Shown here: positions 5,918-14,292 of the stretch, piece by piece
How the letters are laid out: each line of letters opens with the position of its first letter
Position numbering within the stretch: the stretch's first letter is position 1
From: UMGS1002 sp045586785
GTDB lineage: Bacteria; Bacillota; Clostridia; Oscillospirales; CAG-272
Reading direction: 5' to 3'
Assembly (NCBI GenBank): GCA_045586785.1
Contig: JAZNBA010000084.1
Coordinates: 1-21,607, forward strand
Length of the DNA: 21,607 bases
Made by a program: the position numbers and the translations under genes
The notes under the pieces: generated by a model
Told to the model about the DNA's origin: nothing
The model's input: only the letters and a program-made list of their open reading frames with translations
The model's database searches: none

Positions 5918-6973
5918 TTATGATACTTTACTGACGGGACTGTACAGCTTTGACAGTACACTTGCGTCAATGCTGTAAGACAGCACCGAGTCGGGCAAGC
6001 AGGCATACAGATCGTTTTGTTCCTCATCCATATAGCCCAACAACAAGCAAACGCTTTTATCAACGGTGACTGTGGCAGATATTCCTGTCGCGGAATCTGT
6101 TATGGTTTTGGGCTCTGAATAATATATGGTCATAGCGGTGGCTTCCTTGAGTCCGAAGCTTTGTCGGTCTTCAATCGTATAGCCTACCGGCGTTGAAAAC
6201 TCGATGGTGTCATATACACTTTCTATTATTCCGCATATTGACGTGTCAAGCAACGCCTCGTCCTCGGAGTTGACGGTTACGTACCAATAATCATCTGTGT
6301 CATCGGACTCATCCTTGCCGCCGTCATAATAAGTATATATGATAACCTCATTGGACGAGCTGAATTCGATGCGCTTTATACGGCTGGCCTGGATAGTGGG
6401 CAGAGTATCGTTCTTGACCATTTGATACGGTGTCATATTGAACGGAGACGCCGTGGAGGTATCTACGGTATACACATATCCGCTGTTTGATGACGATGAA
6501 AAGTAATATTTTTCGCCATTTGCGGTAGACGAGCCAAAGCTGAAGGTCTGTACACCGTGGGTGTTGTCCGAGACCGTTACGCTCAGCCACGGTTCGCTGA
6601 GACCGTAATTTGCGAGTTCTGTTTCTATCACCTTGAATTTTGTTTCTGTGGTTACTTTTTCAAGTGCGGATGCCATGCTTGCGAAATATACGTTGTCCAA
6701 CGGAATGGCTGTGTCAGCAGTCCATACCCAGGCATCTCCCGCGTTGTTGAGTTCAAAGCAATACTCATCCGTTACGGTTGTGTAGCTTAGCGCGGACATT
6801 GTTTTTATATCTATTTGCGCGGCGGTGTAAGTGGTTATGATAGGAGGTACGGCATTGCCTTGATCGTCATGATCATCTTCGTTTGAGGACCGTATAAGTA
6901 TAAATATTAAATAGGCAATTACCAAAAGCATGAGAACGCCGAGGAGTACAAATAATTTTATCAACCTTTTCAT
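5918..6973 (-). CDS. DUF4340 domain protein, ABC-exporter accessory
   Basis: The 351-residue product has one N-terminal membrane anchor (about residues 5-28, MKRLIKLF followed by a long hydrophobic run) and a large extracytoplasmic domain. That domain matches the DUF4340 pattern: ANYGLSEPWLSVTVSD, then FSFGSSTANGEKYYFSS, a VYTVDTS segment and a second half repeating the fold (SFGLKEATAMTIYYSE). DUF4340 proteins are usually encoded last in GldA-GldF-GldG-type ABC clusters, as here, and are thought to work with the GldG-like subunit at the outer face of the membrane. The substrate is unknown. The ATG at 6973 follows an AGGA site, 38 bases after the upstream stop. A strong terminator lies just downstream. 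Confidence 0.85.
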   Translation of the reverse strand: MKRLIKLFVLLGVLMLLVIAYLIFILIRSSNEDDHDDQGNAVPPIITTYTAAQIDIKTMSALSYTTVTDEYCFELNNAGDAWVWTADTAIPLDNVYFASMASALEKVTTETKFKVIETELANYGLSEPWLSVTVSDNTHGVQTFSFGSSTANGEKYYFSSSSNSGYVYTVDTSTASPFNMTPYQMVKNDTLPTIQASRIKRIEFSSSNEVIIYTYYDGGKDESDDTDDYWYVTVNSEDEALLDTSICGIIESVYDTIEFSTPVGYTIEDRQSFGLKEATAMTIYYSEPKTITDSATGISATVTVDKSVCLLLGYMDEEQNDLYACLPDSVLSYSIDASVLSKLYSPVSKVS

Positions 6974-7011
6974 TATTAATGTTCCTGTTTATGTTTTATT
7001 TTGACAGGTCT

Positions 7012-7854
7012 TCAGCGTCGCTTGCGTTTTATCCATGTAACAAGGCCGATGATGATAGTTGCGGTGGGAATCAGAATGACAAATATTGCCGCCCAGATCA
7101 GAGCGTGTGTGAGAGTCATGTGAGGCAAGAGCGGTTCGGAAAGTGAGGGCTCTTCCACCATAGCTCGACTTGATGTGAAATCTTCGGGAATGTTTTCCAT
7201 TGTCATATATTCAATCGCTTTTGTCAGAACATTTTCGGCATAGAAGTAATACCGGCTGGCTGTTCCTGCGGTTTCGGCATAAGTGAATATCTGATAATAC
7301 TGTTCATTTGAAAGCACGTAGGTGTAGGGAAGTGCGCCAAGTCCGTAGTATTGGTCGATCAGCTCGTTCTGAATGAAGTACAGGTCGGTCAATAGCAGAA
7401 GTTGATGCCTATATGCACTTTCTACTATCAAGAAGCAGGTGTCTTCCGTCAATTCTGTGTCCAGACCTTCTATATACGGCTTTAGCTTTGCTGAATCGTC
7501 CACGGGATCAAGTCTTTTCAGCGATATTTTGGGACTCAGCGCGGCGTATTCTTGCAGAAAATATGTAATTGTGGGGTCGTCCATTGATTCGGAGCATACC
7601 CATATAATTGTGACATCTTGGTCAAGGTTTGAAAGATATTGCTTGGTTTCGGGGTCTGCTGTGTAGTATTTTTGAGTCGTTGTGTCAAAGGCGGTAATGT
7701 GTGACGGTATAAGTCCAACCAGCAGATTAACGACTATTATTACAGCCAACACTACAGCGCTTACTGCGAATATGTACAGACCGTTTTTGGTTGTTTTGGC
7801 TCTGCGGCGGCGCAGTGCTTCGCGGGATTCTACAGATACATTTTGGTTATCCAT
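7012..7854 (-). CDS. GldG-like ABC-exporter auxiliary protein, compact form
   Basis: The 280-residue protein has a cytoplasmic Arg-rich start (EALRRRRAKTTKNG), a membrane helix at about 27-50, an extracytoplasmic domain (YYTADPETKQYLSNLDQDVT, typical of the ABC_transp_aux/GldG family), a second helix near the C-terminus and a basic tail (WIKRKRR). GldG homologues are usually well over 400 residues. Here the sequence goes from the family's YFYAENVLTKAIEYM segment almost directly to the final helix, so the second extracytoplasmic lobe seems absent. The reading frame is intact. The start is the ATG at 7854, seven bases after a perfect GAGGAGGT site; the in-frame GTG at 7863 overlaps that site and is unlikely. 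Confidence 0.8.
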   Translation of the reverse strand: MDNQNVSVESREALRRRRAKTTKNGLYIFAVSAVVLAVIIVVNLLVGLIPSHITAFDTTTQKYYTADPETKQYLSNLDQDVTIIWVCSESMDDPTITYFLQEYAALSPKISLKRLDPVDDSAKLKPYIEGLDTELTEDTCFLIVESAYRHQLLLLTDLYFIQNELIDQYYGLGALPYTYVLSNEQYYQIFTYAETAGTASRYYFYAENVLTKAIEYMTMENIPEDFTSSRAMVEEPSLSEPLLPHMTLTHALIWAAIFVILIPTATIIIGLVTWIKRKRR

Positions 7855-7861
7855 AACTTGC

Positions 7862-7869
7862 ACCTCCTC
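7862..7869 (-). promoter_or_regulatory. Ribosome binding site deciding the GldG-like start
   Basis: GAGGAGGT on the minus strand overlaps the stop codon of the permease gene and lies seven bases before the ATG at 7854. It excludes the GTG at 7863-7861, which falls inside the site. Confidence 0.85.
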
Positions 7870-8731
7870 AGTTCAAACGGCGTTTTTCCAGGGACTGTAC
7901 GCAAAGGAACAAGAAGAATACAGTCACAGAAAGCAAATAAATGATGTCTTTAATGTCAAAATATCCCGAATTGAGGTTGCTGAAACGGGAATACAGGGAT
8001 AACTTTTCAAGAATAGTGGGGAACAGATTCTTGAACCATACGGACTTGAAGAAATAAATCGCGCAGGTTGGAATCACCAGTATGCAGGCTGCTATCATGG
8101 CTACATTGGGATTTTTGGTGAGCAGCCAAATAAGAAGCGAGATAAGTCCTTCGCATACAATAATGCAGATAAACGATACCAGCGCGGAGTCGGGCAGTAT
8201 AGCGATAAGGAAAGGGAGCACCCAAAGAAATACCATAAATCCGAGGCTGACAACTGCGGATATTACCTGACTTTCAGTGAAGGAAGAAATGAACATACAA
8301 ATTGCTATGAGAGCAAGCCCCAGCAGATACAGAGCAAACATTGCGCTGTAACCTGCGCCGTAATACATGTGTCCGTACGCACTGAGCACGAAGGGGTAAA
8401 ACAGCATTACGATCATGGGGATTGAGAACACGGCAACGATGGCAAAAAATTTGCCGAGTACGATGGAGGATGTTTTTATAGGCAACGAAAACAGCAGATA
8501 GTCTGTTTTGTTGGTCTTATCCTCCGAGAGGGAACGCATTGTGATGATGGGGATGATTATCAGGAATGCGATGCTTGTGTATTCTATGGTATAGCTGAAC
8601 GAAGAATACTGCAACAAAAGATTGAAGATGGTTGCGCATACGCCGGTGAATAACAGTAAAAACAAAATGAATATGGGTCCGGTCATGTTGCGCATATATG
8701 ATTTGAATTCACGCTTGAATATAGCTAACAT
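7868..8731 (-). CDS. ABC-2 type permease, GldF-like
   Basis: The 287-residue integral membrane protein starts MLAIFKREFKSYMRNMTGPI, the usual amphipathic N-terminus of ABC-2 permeases. Six hydrophobic segments follow at about 17-38, 50-65, 90-115, 130-150, 160-200 and 215-230, with a last one near 262-280. RSLSEDKTNKTDYLLFSLPI is the conserved cytoplasmic coupling segment of this family. It should pair with the ATPase encoded immediately upstream to form an exporter. Its ATG shares one base with the stop codon of the ATPase gene (TAATG), and an AGAGGAGG site lies within that gene's last codons, so translation is coupled. Cargo is unknown. Confidence 0.88.
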   Translation of the reverse strand: MLAIFKREFKSYMRNMTGPIFILFLLLFTGVCATIFNLLLQYSSFSYTIEYTSIAFLIIIPIITMRSLSEDKTNKTDYLLFSLPIKTSSIVLGKFFAIVAVFSIPMIVMLFYPFVLSAYGHMYYGAGYSAMFALYLLGLALIAICMFISSFTESQVISAVVSLGFMVFLWVLPFLIAILPDSALVSFICIIVCEGLISLLIWLLTKNPNVAMIAACILVIPTCAIYFFKSVWFKNLFPTILEKLSLYSRFSNLNSGYFDIKDIIYLLSVTVFFLFLCVQSLEKRRLN

Positions 8732-9774
8732 TATTCATCTGCCTCCTCTTGATCTTCTTCGCTGTCTTGTTCATTCTCTGAAGCCTCATCCTCAGTGCCC
8801 TCCTCGACATCTTCATCGGACAACAGCGCTTCCGCCGCGGGATCGTCACCCGTAAGCGAGAGGAATATGCTCTCAAGCGAGGATTCCTTGCGTTCCATAG
8901 CAATAACTGCGCAATGCTTTTCTGCCATGGCGAAGAATATCGTGTCGCGCAGGTCGGTGGCTTTTTCCACTTCAAGGTCGAATCTGTATACGCCGTCCTC
9001 ACCCGAGGTGAATTCCTCGCGGGAAATGATGCCGTCTATGCTGTCGATGACCGAAATAACGGTATCACGGTCTCCGCGCACCGATATTTGAAGCGTATCG
9101 GTGGGATTTACATAGCTGTTGAGGTTCTGCAGCGAGTCATCGGCAACTATCTTACCGTGGCTGATTATTATGACGTGATCGCATACTGCGGATATTTCGG
9201 CAAGAATGTGACTGCTCAGAATTACCGTTCTTGTTTCGCCCAGCATACGTATCAGCTCACGTATTTCTATTATCTGTTTGGGGTCCAGACCTACGGTGGG
9301 CTCGTCCAGGATTATTATTTGGGGATTTCCCAGCATTGCCTGTGCTATTCCGACTCTCTGGCGATAACCCTTGGAAAGATTGCGTATCAAACGGTCCTTG
9401 ACATCCTCAAGCTCGGTGAGCTCCATTACCTCGCGAACCTGTCTGAATATAGCGTCATACTCAACACCCTTGGCTTCGGCAACGAACACGAGGTATTCAT
9501 GCGGTGTCATCTCGGTATACAGCGGCGGTATTTCGGGAAGATATCCTATGCAGCGCTTTGCTTCCAGCGGTTGCTCGAAAATATCATAGCCGCATATTTT
9601 TACATTGCCTTCGGTTGCGGCAAGACATCCTGTGATCATATTCATGGTCGTGGATTTACCTGCACCGTTAGGACCAAGCAAGCCGTATATCTTGCCCGGT
9701 TGAATATCAAAGCTTATATTGTCCACGGCGGTATTCGGACCATACTTTTTGGTTAAATTTCTGACCTCTATCAA
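8731..9774 (-). CDS. ABC transporter ATP-binding protein, GldA-like
   Basis: The 347-residue cytosolic ATPase shows Walker A GPNGAGKST (34-42), the Q-loop region GYLPEIPPLY, signature LSKGYRQR (133-140), Walker B IIILDEPTVGLDP with Glu158, and the switch His189 in SSHIL. The LSKGYRQR signature and the GYLPE motif are typical of ABC-2/GldA-type exporter ATPases. A regulatory C-terminal domain ends in an unusually acidic tail of about 35 residues (DEDVEEGTEDEASENEQ and onward). The start is a TTG at 9774, supported by GGAGGA six bases upstream and by MIEVRNLTKKYG matching the family N-terminus. It is the first gene of the four-gene cluster and diverges from glgB. Confidence 0.93.
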   Translation of the reverse strand: MIEVRNLTKKYGPNTAVDNISFDIQPGKIYGLLGPNGAGKSTTMNMITGCLAATEGNVKICGYDIFEQPLEAKRCIGYLPEIPPLYTEMTPHEYLVFVAEAKGVEYDAIFRQVREVMELTELEDVKDRLIRNLSKGYRQRVGIAQAMLGNPQIIILDEPTVGLDPKQIIEIRELIRMLGETRTVILSSHILAEISAVCDHVIIISHGKIVADDSLQNLNSYVNPTDTLQISVRGDRDTVISVIDSIDGIISREEFTSGEDGVYRFDLEVEKATDLRDTIFFAMAEKHCAVIAMERKESSLESIFLSLTGDDPAAEALLSDEDVEEGTEDEASENEQDSEEDQEEADE

Positions 9775-9780
9775 AATATG

Positions 9781-9786
9781 TCCTCC
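9781..9786 (-). promoter_or_regulatory. Ribosome binding site supporting a TTG start
   Basis: GGAGGA on the minus strand lies six bases before the TTG at 9774. No in-frame ATG with comparable support exists nearby, so the rare start codon is likely real and may limit expression of the exporter. Confidence 0.75.
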
Positions 9787-9810
9787 ATATCTTAATTTAT
9801 TTCACTATAA

Positions 9811-9838
9811 ATTATACTATAAAATTACGTTGTGTCAA
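9811..9838 (-). promoter_or_regulatory. Sigma-A promoter of the Gld-like cluster
   Basis: On the minus strand a consensus TTGACA (9833-9838) and a consensus TATAAT (9811-9816) are separated by 16 bases. The leader to the TTG start is about 30 bases. Confidence 0.85.
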
Positions 9839-9896
9839 GTGTATGATGTAAAAATGATAATTTTGTGATTTTAATTATTTTATATACAAAATTCGA

Positions 9897-9925
9897 TTGA
9901 CAATCATTGGTATTAATGATAAAAT
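9897..9925 (+). promoter_or_regulatory. Sigma-A promoter of the glycogen operon
   Basis: TTGACA (9897-9902) and TAAAAT (9920-9925) are 17 bases apart, giving a predicted start near 9932 and an untranslated leader of about 94 bases. It is divergent from the exporter promoter, about 60 bases away. I see no other promoter or terminator before 20468, so it probably drives all seven genes. Confidence 0.8.
9903..9920. promoter_or_regulatory. Candidate operator within the glycogen promoter
   Basis: ATCATT and AATGAT (9903-9908 and 9915-9920) form a perfect 6-bp inverted repeat with a six-base centre. It fills the whole spacer between -35 and -10, where a bound dimer would block RNA polymerase. It fits neither the Fur/PerR box nor the CcpA cre consensus. 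The regulator is unknown. Confidence 0.45.
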
Positions 9926-10025
9926 TAGAATAGGGTAAGTATATTGTGCGTTTTGATGTATTGAATTCGTATCATTCGGATAAAATTTAGATTGATACAC
10001 ATTAAAGGAAAGGCGGTAATTTGTT

Positions 10026-11924
10026 ATGGCAGATAAATATGCGGCATATCTTTTCCACCAGGGAACAAATTACAAGGCATATGAATTTCTCGGTGTTCAC
10101 CGAGTTGATAAAAATAAATTCGCATTTCGCGTCTGGGCGCCCAACGCGGACGCGGTATACGTTATAGCAAGCTTTAATAATTGGGACATGTCTTGTCCTA
10201 TGCACAGAATAAATGAAGGCGGCATTTGGGAGACCGAGCTTGAGGCGCGAGAGGGCGATCTTTACAAATTTCGCATTATAAATGGTGGCAAAACGGTGGA
10301 TAAAGCAGACCCGTATGCTTTTTATTGTGAGGCACCGCCTGCTACCGCATCTGTCATATATGAGGTGGACGGATATAAATGGCGCGATGCAGGATGGCTG
10401 CGCCGCCGTGCCAAGAATATGGCGCGTGAGTGCTATTTCGGTCAACCGCTGAATATATATGAGCTACACGTGGGATCGTGGCGCTTACACGATGACGGTA
10501 CGCCGTATAATTACCGCGAGCTTGCAGAGGAGCTTGCTCCGTACGTTAAGCAGATGGGATATACGCATATCGAGCTGATGCCGGTCATGGAGCATCCCTT
10601 TGCTCCGTCCTGGGGCTATCAGGTGTGTGGATACTATGCGCCCAGCGCGCGTTTTGGAACGCCTCACGATTTTATGGCATTTGTTGATAAGATGCACGAG
10701 GCGGGTATAGGAGTTATTCTTGACTGGGTGCCCGCGCATTTTCCCAAGGATGCGCACGGACTTTATGAATTTGACGGTCAGCCGCTTTACGAATATCAGG
10801 GAAACGACAGAATAGAACACGCAGGTTGGGGGACACGTCGATTTGACGTGGGAAGAGAGGAGGTCGAAAGCTTTCTTGTTTCCAACGCCGCGTTCTGGGC
10901 AGATAAATACCATGCCGACGGATTGAGAGTGGATGCGGTGGCATCTATGCTGTACCTCGATTATGACAGAATGCCGGGCGAGTGGGTTCCCAATGTTTAC
11001 GGCGACAATCGTTGCCTTGAGGCGATTGCGTTTTTTCAAAAATTAAACGCTCATATGGCGGGAATGTTCCCGGATGTGATCACGATTGCAGAGGAATCCA
11101 GCGCGTGGTCCAACATTACCGGCTTTGATAATGATGGGCTTGGCTTCAGCTACAAGTGGAATATGGGCTGGATGCACGACATACTTGATTATGTTGAAAT
11201 AGATCCTATATATCGCAAATACGATCATAATAAACTGACATTCTCGCTGACTTACGCATTTAACGAAAATTATGTTTTGCCCATATCGCATGACGAGGTG
11301 GTTCACGGCAAAAAATCCCTGCTCGACAAAATGCACGGAGATTACTGGCAAAAGTTTGCCACGGCGCGTGCATTCGGCGTTTATATGATGACGCATCCCG
11401 GCAAGAAGCTGAATTTTATGGGAAATGAGATAGGTCAGTTCCGCGAATGGGATGACGCGGGGCAGATAGAATGGTTTTTGCTTGACTATGAAATGCACTC
11501 GCGTTATCAGCTTTTCTGGGCAGAGCTCAATCATTTGTATCTTGAAAATTCCGAGCTGTGGTCGGATGACGGTGGCTGGGACGGATTCCGCTGGATCAAT
11601 GCGGACGATGCGGATAGAAGTATTTATTCGTACAGACGCATAGGTGTGGATGGCTCGGAGCTTATTGTCGCGGTCAACTTTACTCCTGTTGTGCGAAATG
11701 ATTTTGTGCTCGGCGTTGCTCAAAAGGCAACGTATCGTGAACTTATCAACAGTGATGACACAAGGTTCGGAGGAAGCGGAGTGGTCAACAGTGATAAGCT
11801 TGAGGCTACAGAGGGCGAGGCGGACGGACTTCCGTATCGGTTGCAATTTACATTGCCGCCGCTTGGCGCTGTCATATTGAAGCCCGAAAAGGCTAAAGCT
11901 CCCACATCGAAAAAGACTAAGTAA
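10026..11924 (+). CDS. glgB: 1,4-alpha-glucan branching enzyme
   Basis: GlgB cuts alpha-1,4 glucan chains and re-attaches them through alpha-1,6 bonds, creating glycogen branches. The 632-residue protein has an N-terminal CBM48 domain (about 15-110, FRVWAPNADAVYVIASFNNW), a GH13 barrel and a C-terminal beta domain. Active-site motifs are DWVPAHF (233-239), GLRVDAVAS with nucleophile Asp303, TIAEESS with acid/base Glu356 and ISHDEVVHGK with His422/Asp423. The family signature SWGYQVCGYYAPSARFGTP is present. The C-terminus ends in a lysine-rich tail (KPEKAKAPTSKKTK). It is the first gene of the operon. ATG 10026 follows an AAAGGCGG-type site at a slightly long distance. Confidence 0.97.
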   Translation: MADKYAAYLFHQGTNYKAYEFLGVHRVDKNKFAFRVWAPNADAVYVIASFNNWDMSCPMHRINEGGIWETELEAREGDLYKFRIINGGKTVDKADPYAFYCEAPPATASVIYEVDGYKWRDAGWLRRRAKNMARECYFGQPLNIYELHVGSWRLHDDGTPYNYRELAEELAPYVKQMGYTHIELMPVMEHPFAPSWGYQVCGYYAPSARFGTPHDFMAFVDKMHEAGIGVILDWVPAHFPKDAHGLYEFDGQPLYEYQGNDRIEHAGWGTRRFDVGREEVESFLVSNAAFWADKYHADGLRVDAVASMLYLDYDRMPGEWVPNVYGDNRCLEAIAFFQKLNAHMAGMFPDVITIAEESSAWSNITGFDNDGLGFSYKWNMGWMHDILDYVEIDPIYRKYDHNKLTFSLTYAFNENYVLPISHDEVVHGKKSLLDKMHGDYWQKFATARAFGVYMMTHPGKKLNFMGNEIGQFREWDDAGQIEWFLLDYEMHSRYQLFWAELNHLYLENSELWSDDGGWDGFRWINADDADRSIYSYRRIGVDGSELIVAVNFTPVVRNDFVLGVAQKATYRELINSDDTRFGGSGVVNSDKLEATEGEADGLPYRLQFTLPPLGAVILKPEKAKAPTSKKTK

Positions 11925-11956
11925 AAAATATTATAAAACATCATCAGGAGGGCACC

Positions 11957-13135
11957 ATGTTCAAGAAAAAAGAATGCGTTGCGATGCTTCTCGCCGGCGG
12001 GCAGGGAAGCAGACTTTACGCGCTTACCCAGAAAACAGCAAAGCCTGCCGTTCAGTTTGGCGGAAAGTACAGGATTATTGACTTCCCGCTCTCTAACTGT
12101 GTAAACTCCGGAATAGACACCGTCGGCGTACTGACACAGTATCAGCCTCTTGTGCTGAACGATTATATCGGCAACGGTCTTCCGTGGGATCTTGACCGCA
12201 CTTTTGGCGGCTTGAAAATACTTCCTCCTTATCAGGGGCAGAAGGGTGCCGACTGGTACCGCGGCACTGCCAATGCCATTTATCAGAACCTTGAATTTAT
12301 CAACCGTTACGACCCGGACTATGTTTTGGTTTTGTCCGGTGACCATATTTACAAAATGGATTACGGCAAAATGCTTGCGTTCCACAAGCAAAAGGGCGCG
12401 GACTGCACAATTGCCGTGCTTGACGTTCCGCTTTCCGAGGCAAGCCGCTTCGGTATCATGAGCGTTGACGATGAGGATCGCATTTTCAAATTCACCGAAA
12501 AACCCAAAAATCCCGACAGCACTAAAGCCTCTATGGGTATATACATTTTCAACAAAGATAAGTTGCAGAGCTATCTTGAGGCAGATGAGGCAGATCCGCT
12601 GTCCGCAAATGACTTCGGCAAAAACGTTATTCCCGCAATGCTCGGTGCGGGCGAGAAAATGTACGCATATGCTTTTGATGGCTATTGGAAGGACGTGGGC
12701 ACCATATCTAGTCTTTGGGAAGCAAATATGGATATGCTGGGCAATGATCCGCAGCTTTGTCTTAACGACGAGAGCTGGAGAATATTCTCACGCCATTACA
12801 GCCAGCCGCCTCAGTACGTGGGCAAGCATGCCATAGTATCCAATTCCGTTATTACAGAGGGCTGTGAGATATACGGAACTGTCAAGAACTGCGTGCTTGG
12901 CGCGGGTGTTAAAATTATGCACGGCGCGTACATTAAAGATTCAGTCATAATGGACAACGTTGTGATCGGAGAGGGAGCTACCGTCAATTACTCAATTATT
13001 GATACCGATGCTCACATAGGCGCGGGAGCGCGTGTCGGTTCTGCCAAAGCCGAAGGTGTTGAGATAGCCGTTATCGGCACGGGTGTACACATTCCGTCGG
13101 GTGCGGAAGTATTTCCCGGCGAGATGATTTCTTAA
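11957..13135 (+). CDS. glgC: Glucose-1-phosphate adenylyltransferase, catalytic subunit
   Basis: GlgC converts glucose-1-phosphate and ATP to ADP-glucose and pyrophosphate, the committed step of glycogen synthesis. In its 392 residues the nucleotide-binding loop LLAGGQGSRL (11-20) and lysine of TAKPAV are intact, followed by PLSNCVNSGI, YRGTANAIYQ, SGDHIYKMDY (127-136) and FTEKPKNP with the glucose-1-phosphate-binding Lys. A C-terminal left-handed beta-helix starts at about residue 290 (VITEGCEIYGTVKNCVLG). A good AGGAGGG site precedes the ATG, 32 bases after glgB. In Firmicutes this subunit partners with GlgD, encoded next, in a heterotetramer. Confidence 0.97.
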   Translation: MFKKKECVAMLLAGGQGSRLYALTQKTAKPAVQFGGKYRIIDFPLSNCVNSGIDTVGVLTQYQPLVLNDYIGNGLPWDLDRTFGGLKILPPYQGQKGADWYRGTANAIYQNLEFINRYDPDYVLVLSGDHIYKMDYGKMLAFHKQKGADCTIAVLDVPLSEASRFGIMSVDDEDRIFKFTEKPKNPDSTKASMGIYIFNKDKLQSYLEADEADPLSANDFGKNVIPAMLGAGEKMYAYAFDGYWKDVGTISSLWEANMDMLGNDPQLCLNDESWRIFSRHYSQPPQYVGKHAIVSNSVITEGCEIYGTVKNCVLGAGVKIMHGAYIKDSVIMDNVVIGEGATVNYSIIDTDAHIGAGARVGSAKAEGVEIAVIGTGVHIPSGAEVFPGEMIS

Positions 13136-13149
13136 GGAGGTAACAAGAT

Positions 13150-14292
13150 ATGACTGCAGCAGGATTGATTTTTTCCAATATACATGATTCCAGTATTCCC
13201 GAGTTGACAAGACGACGCACGATGGCAAGCGTTCCGTTCGGATGCCGTTACCGCCTTATAGATTTCGCGCTTTCCAATATGGTAAACTCCGATATTACCA
13301 AAATAGGTATTATCACTCACTATAATTATCAGTCGCTTCTTGATCACATCGGCACGGGAAAGGACTGGGACCTTGCCCGCCGTTCCGGTGGCATCAAGAT
13401 ACTGCCTCCGTTCATTACCGCATATGAAAACGCGGCATCGAGCAGAGTTTATTCGTCACGGCTTGAGGCACTTATGGGAGTTATGAATTTTATCTCCCGT
13501 TGCAACGAAGACTATATAGTGCTTTCCGACTGCGACGTTGTTTGCAACATTGACCTGAAGGACGTTATTTATTTCCACGAAAAGAACGGTGCCGATATTA
13601 CCGTTGTCACCAAAAAGCTTGATGCCACGGCACATGAATTAAATGCTCACGTTATGGTCGTTGACACCGATGCTGACGGCAGAATTCAGGACTTCGTAGA
13701 GTATACGGGCAGTGAAAACGAGCAGGGCGAGATAGACGTAAGCACCAATATTATGGTCATGAGGCGCACCTATCTTCAGGATGAAGTGCTCAATTCCATG
13801 GCTCACGGTTATACAAGCTTTTACCGTGATATTATTGGTAAAAATAAAAGAAAATCAAAATTTATGGCATATCGTTACGATGGCTTCTATGAGCTTATCA
13901 GCTCTATGGAGAGTTATTTCAAGTGCTCTATGCAGATGCTGGAACCCGAGGTACGCGAGAAGCTGTTCTGCGAGCGTAACCGTCCCGTTCTGACAAAGGT
14001 ACGCAACTCCGCACCTACTAAATATACCTCGGATGCCAAGGTTACAAATTCACTTGTAGCCGACGGTTGTGTTATTGAGGGCGAGGTGGAGAACTCCATT
14101 ATTTTCAGAGGAGTTCACATAGGCCGCGGCACTGTTGTTAAAAACTGTGTACTGCTCCAGGACACCTATGTTGGCGAAAAAGCAGAGCTTAATTGTGTAG
14201 TAACGGATAAAAACGTGCTTATTAAGGACGAAAGACATCTGTCCGGGCACGAGAGTATGCCTTTCTTTATTGGTAAGGGGATAAGTGTATGA
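13150..14292 (+). CDS. glgD: GlgD, non-catalytic ADP-glucose pyrophosphorylase subunit
   Basis: The 380-residue protein is homologous to GlgC over its whole length (PFGCRYRLIDFALSNMVNSD, then LPPF, and a C-terminal beta-helix from about residue 300). It has lost the ATP-binding GGxGxRL loop, replaced by FSNIHDSSIPELTRRR, and the catalytic-site SGDH is SDCDVV. This is the established signature of GlgD, which in Geobacillus raises the activity of GlgC instead of catalysing on its own. It starts 14 bases after glgC behind a perfect AAGGAGGT site, consistent with balanced subunit production. Its last four bases overlap glgA. Confidence 0.96.
   Translation: MTAAGLIFSNIHDSSIPELTRRRTMASVPFGCRYRLIDFALSNMVNSDITKIGIITHYNYQSLLDHIGTGKDWDLARRSGGIKILPPFITAYENAASSRVYSSRLEALMGVMNFISRCNEDYIVLSDCDVVCNIDLKDVIYFHEKNGADITVVTKKLDATAHELNAHVMVVDTDADGRIQDFVEYTGSENEQGEIDVSTNIMVMRRTYLQDEVLNSMAHGYTSFYRDIIGKNKRKSKFMAYRYDGFYELISSMESYFKCSMQMLEPEVREKLFCERNRPVLTKVRNSAPTKYTSDAKVTNSLVADGCVIEGEVENSIIFRGVHIGRGTVVKNCVLLQDTYVGEKAELNCVVTDKNVLIKDERHLSGHESMPFFIGKGISV

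Noticed and set aside
8914..9756. 280-codon plus-strand frame inside the ABC ATPase gene
   Set aside because: Shadow of the opposite strand, which encodes complete Walker A, signature and Walker B motifs.
9961..9975. Catabolite-responsive (cre) site near the glgB leader
   Set aside because: TGAATTCGTATCA is one base too short for the consensus and mismatches at an expected A position.
9969..9998. Inverted repeat GTATCA/TGATAC in the glycogen operon leader, possible riboswitch
   Set aside because: Only six pairs around an 18-base loop, with no conserved riboswitch core recognised.
11043..12391. Minus-strand frames of 267 and 223 codons within glgB and glgC
   Set aside because: Both are antisense to well-conserved enzymes, have no ribosome sites worth noting and show no recognisable protein features.
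13150..14292. glgD as a decayed second glgC
   Set aside because: Loss of the GGxGxRL loop is the defining feature of GlgD, and the gene is intact with a perfect ribosome site between glgC and glgA.
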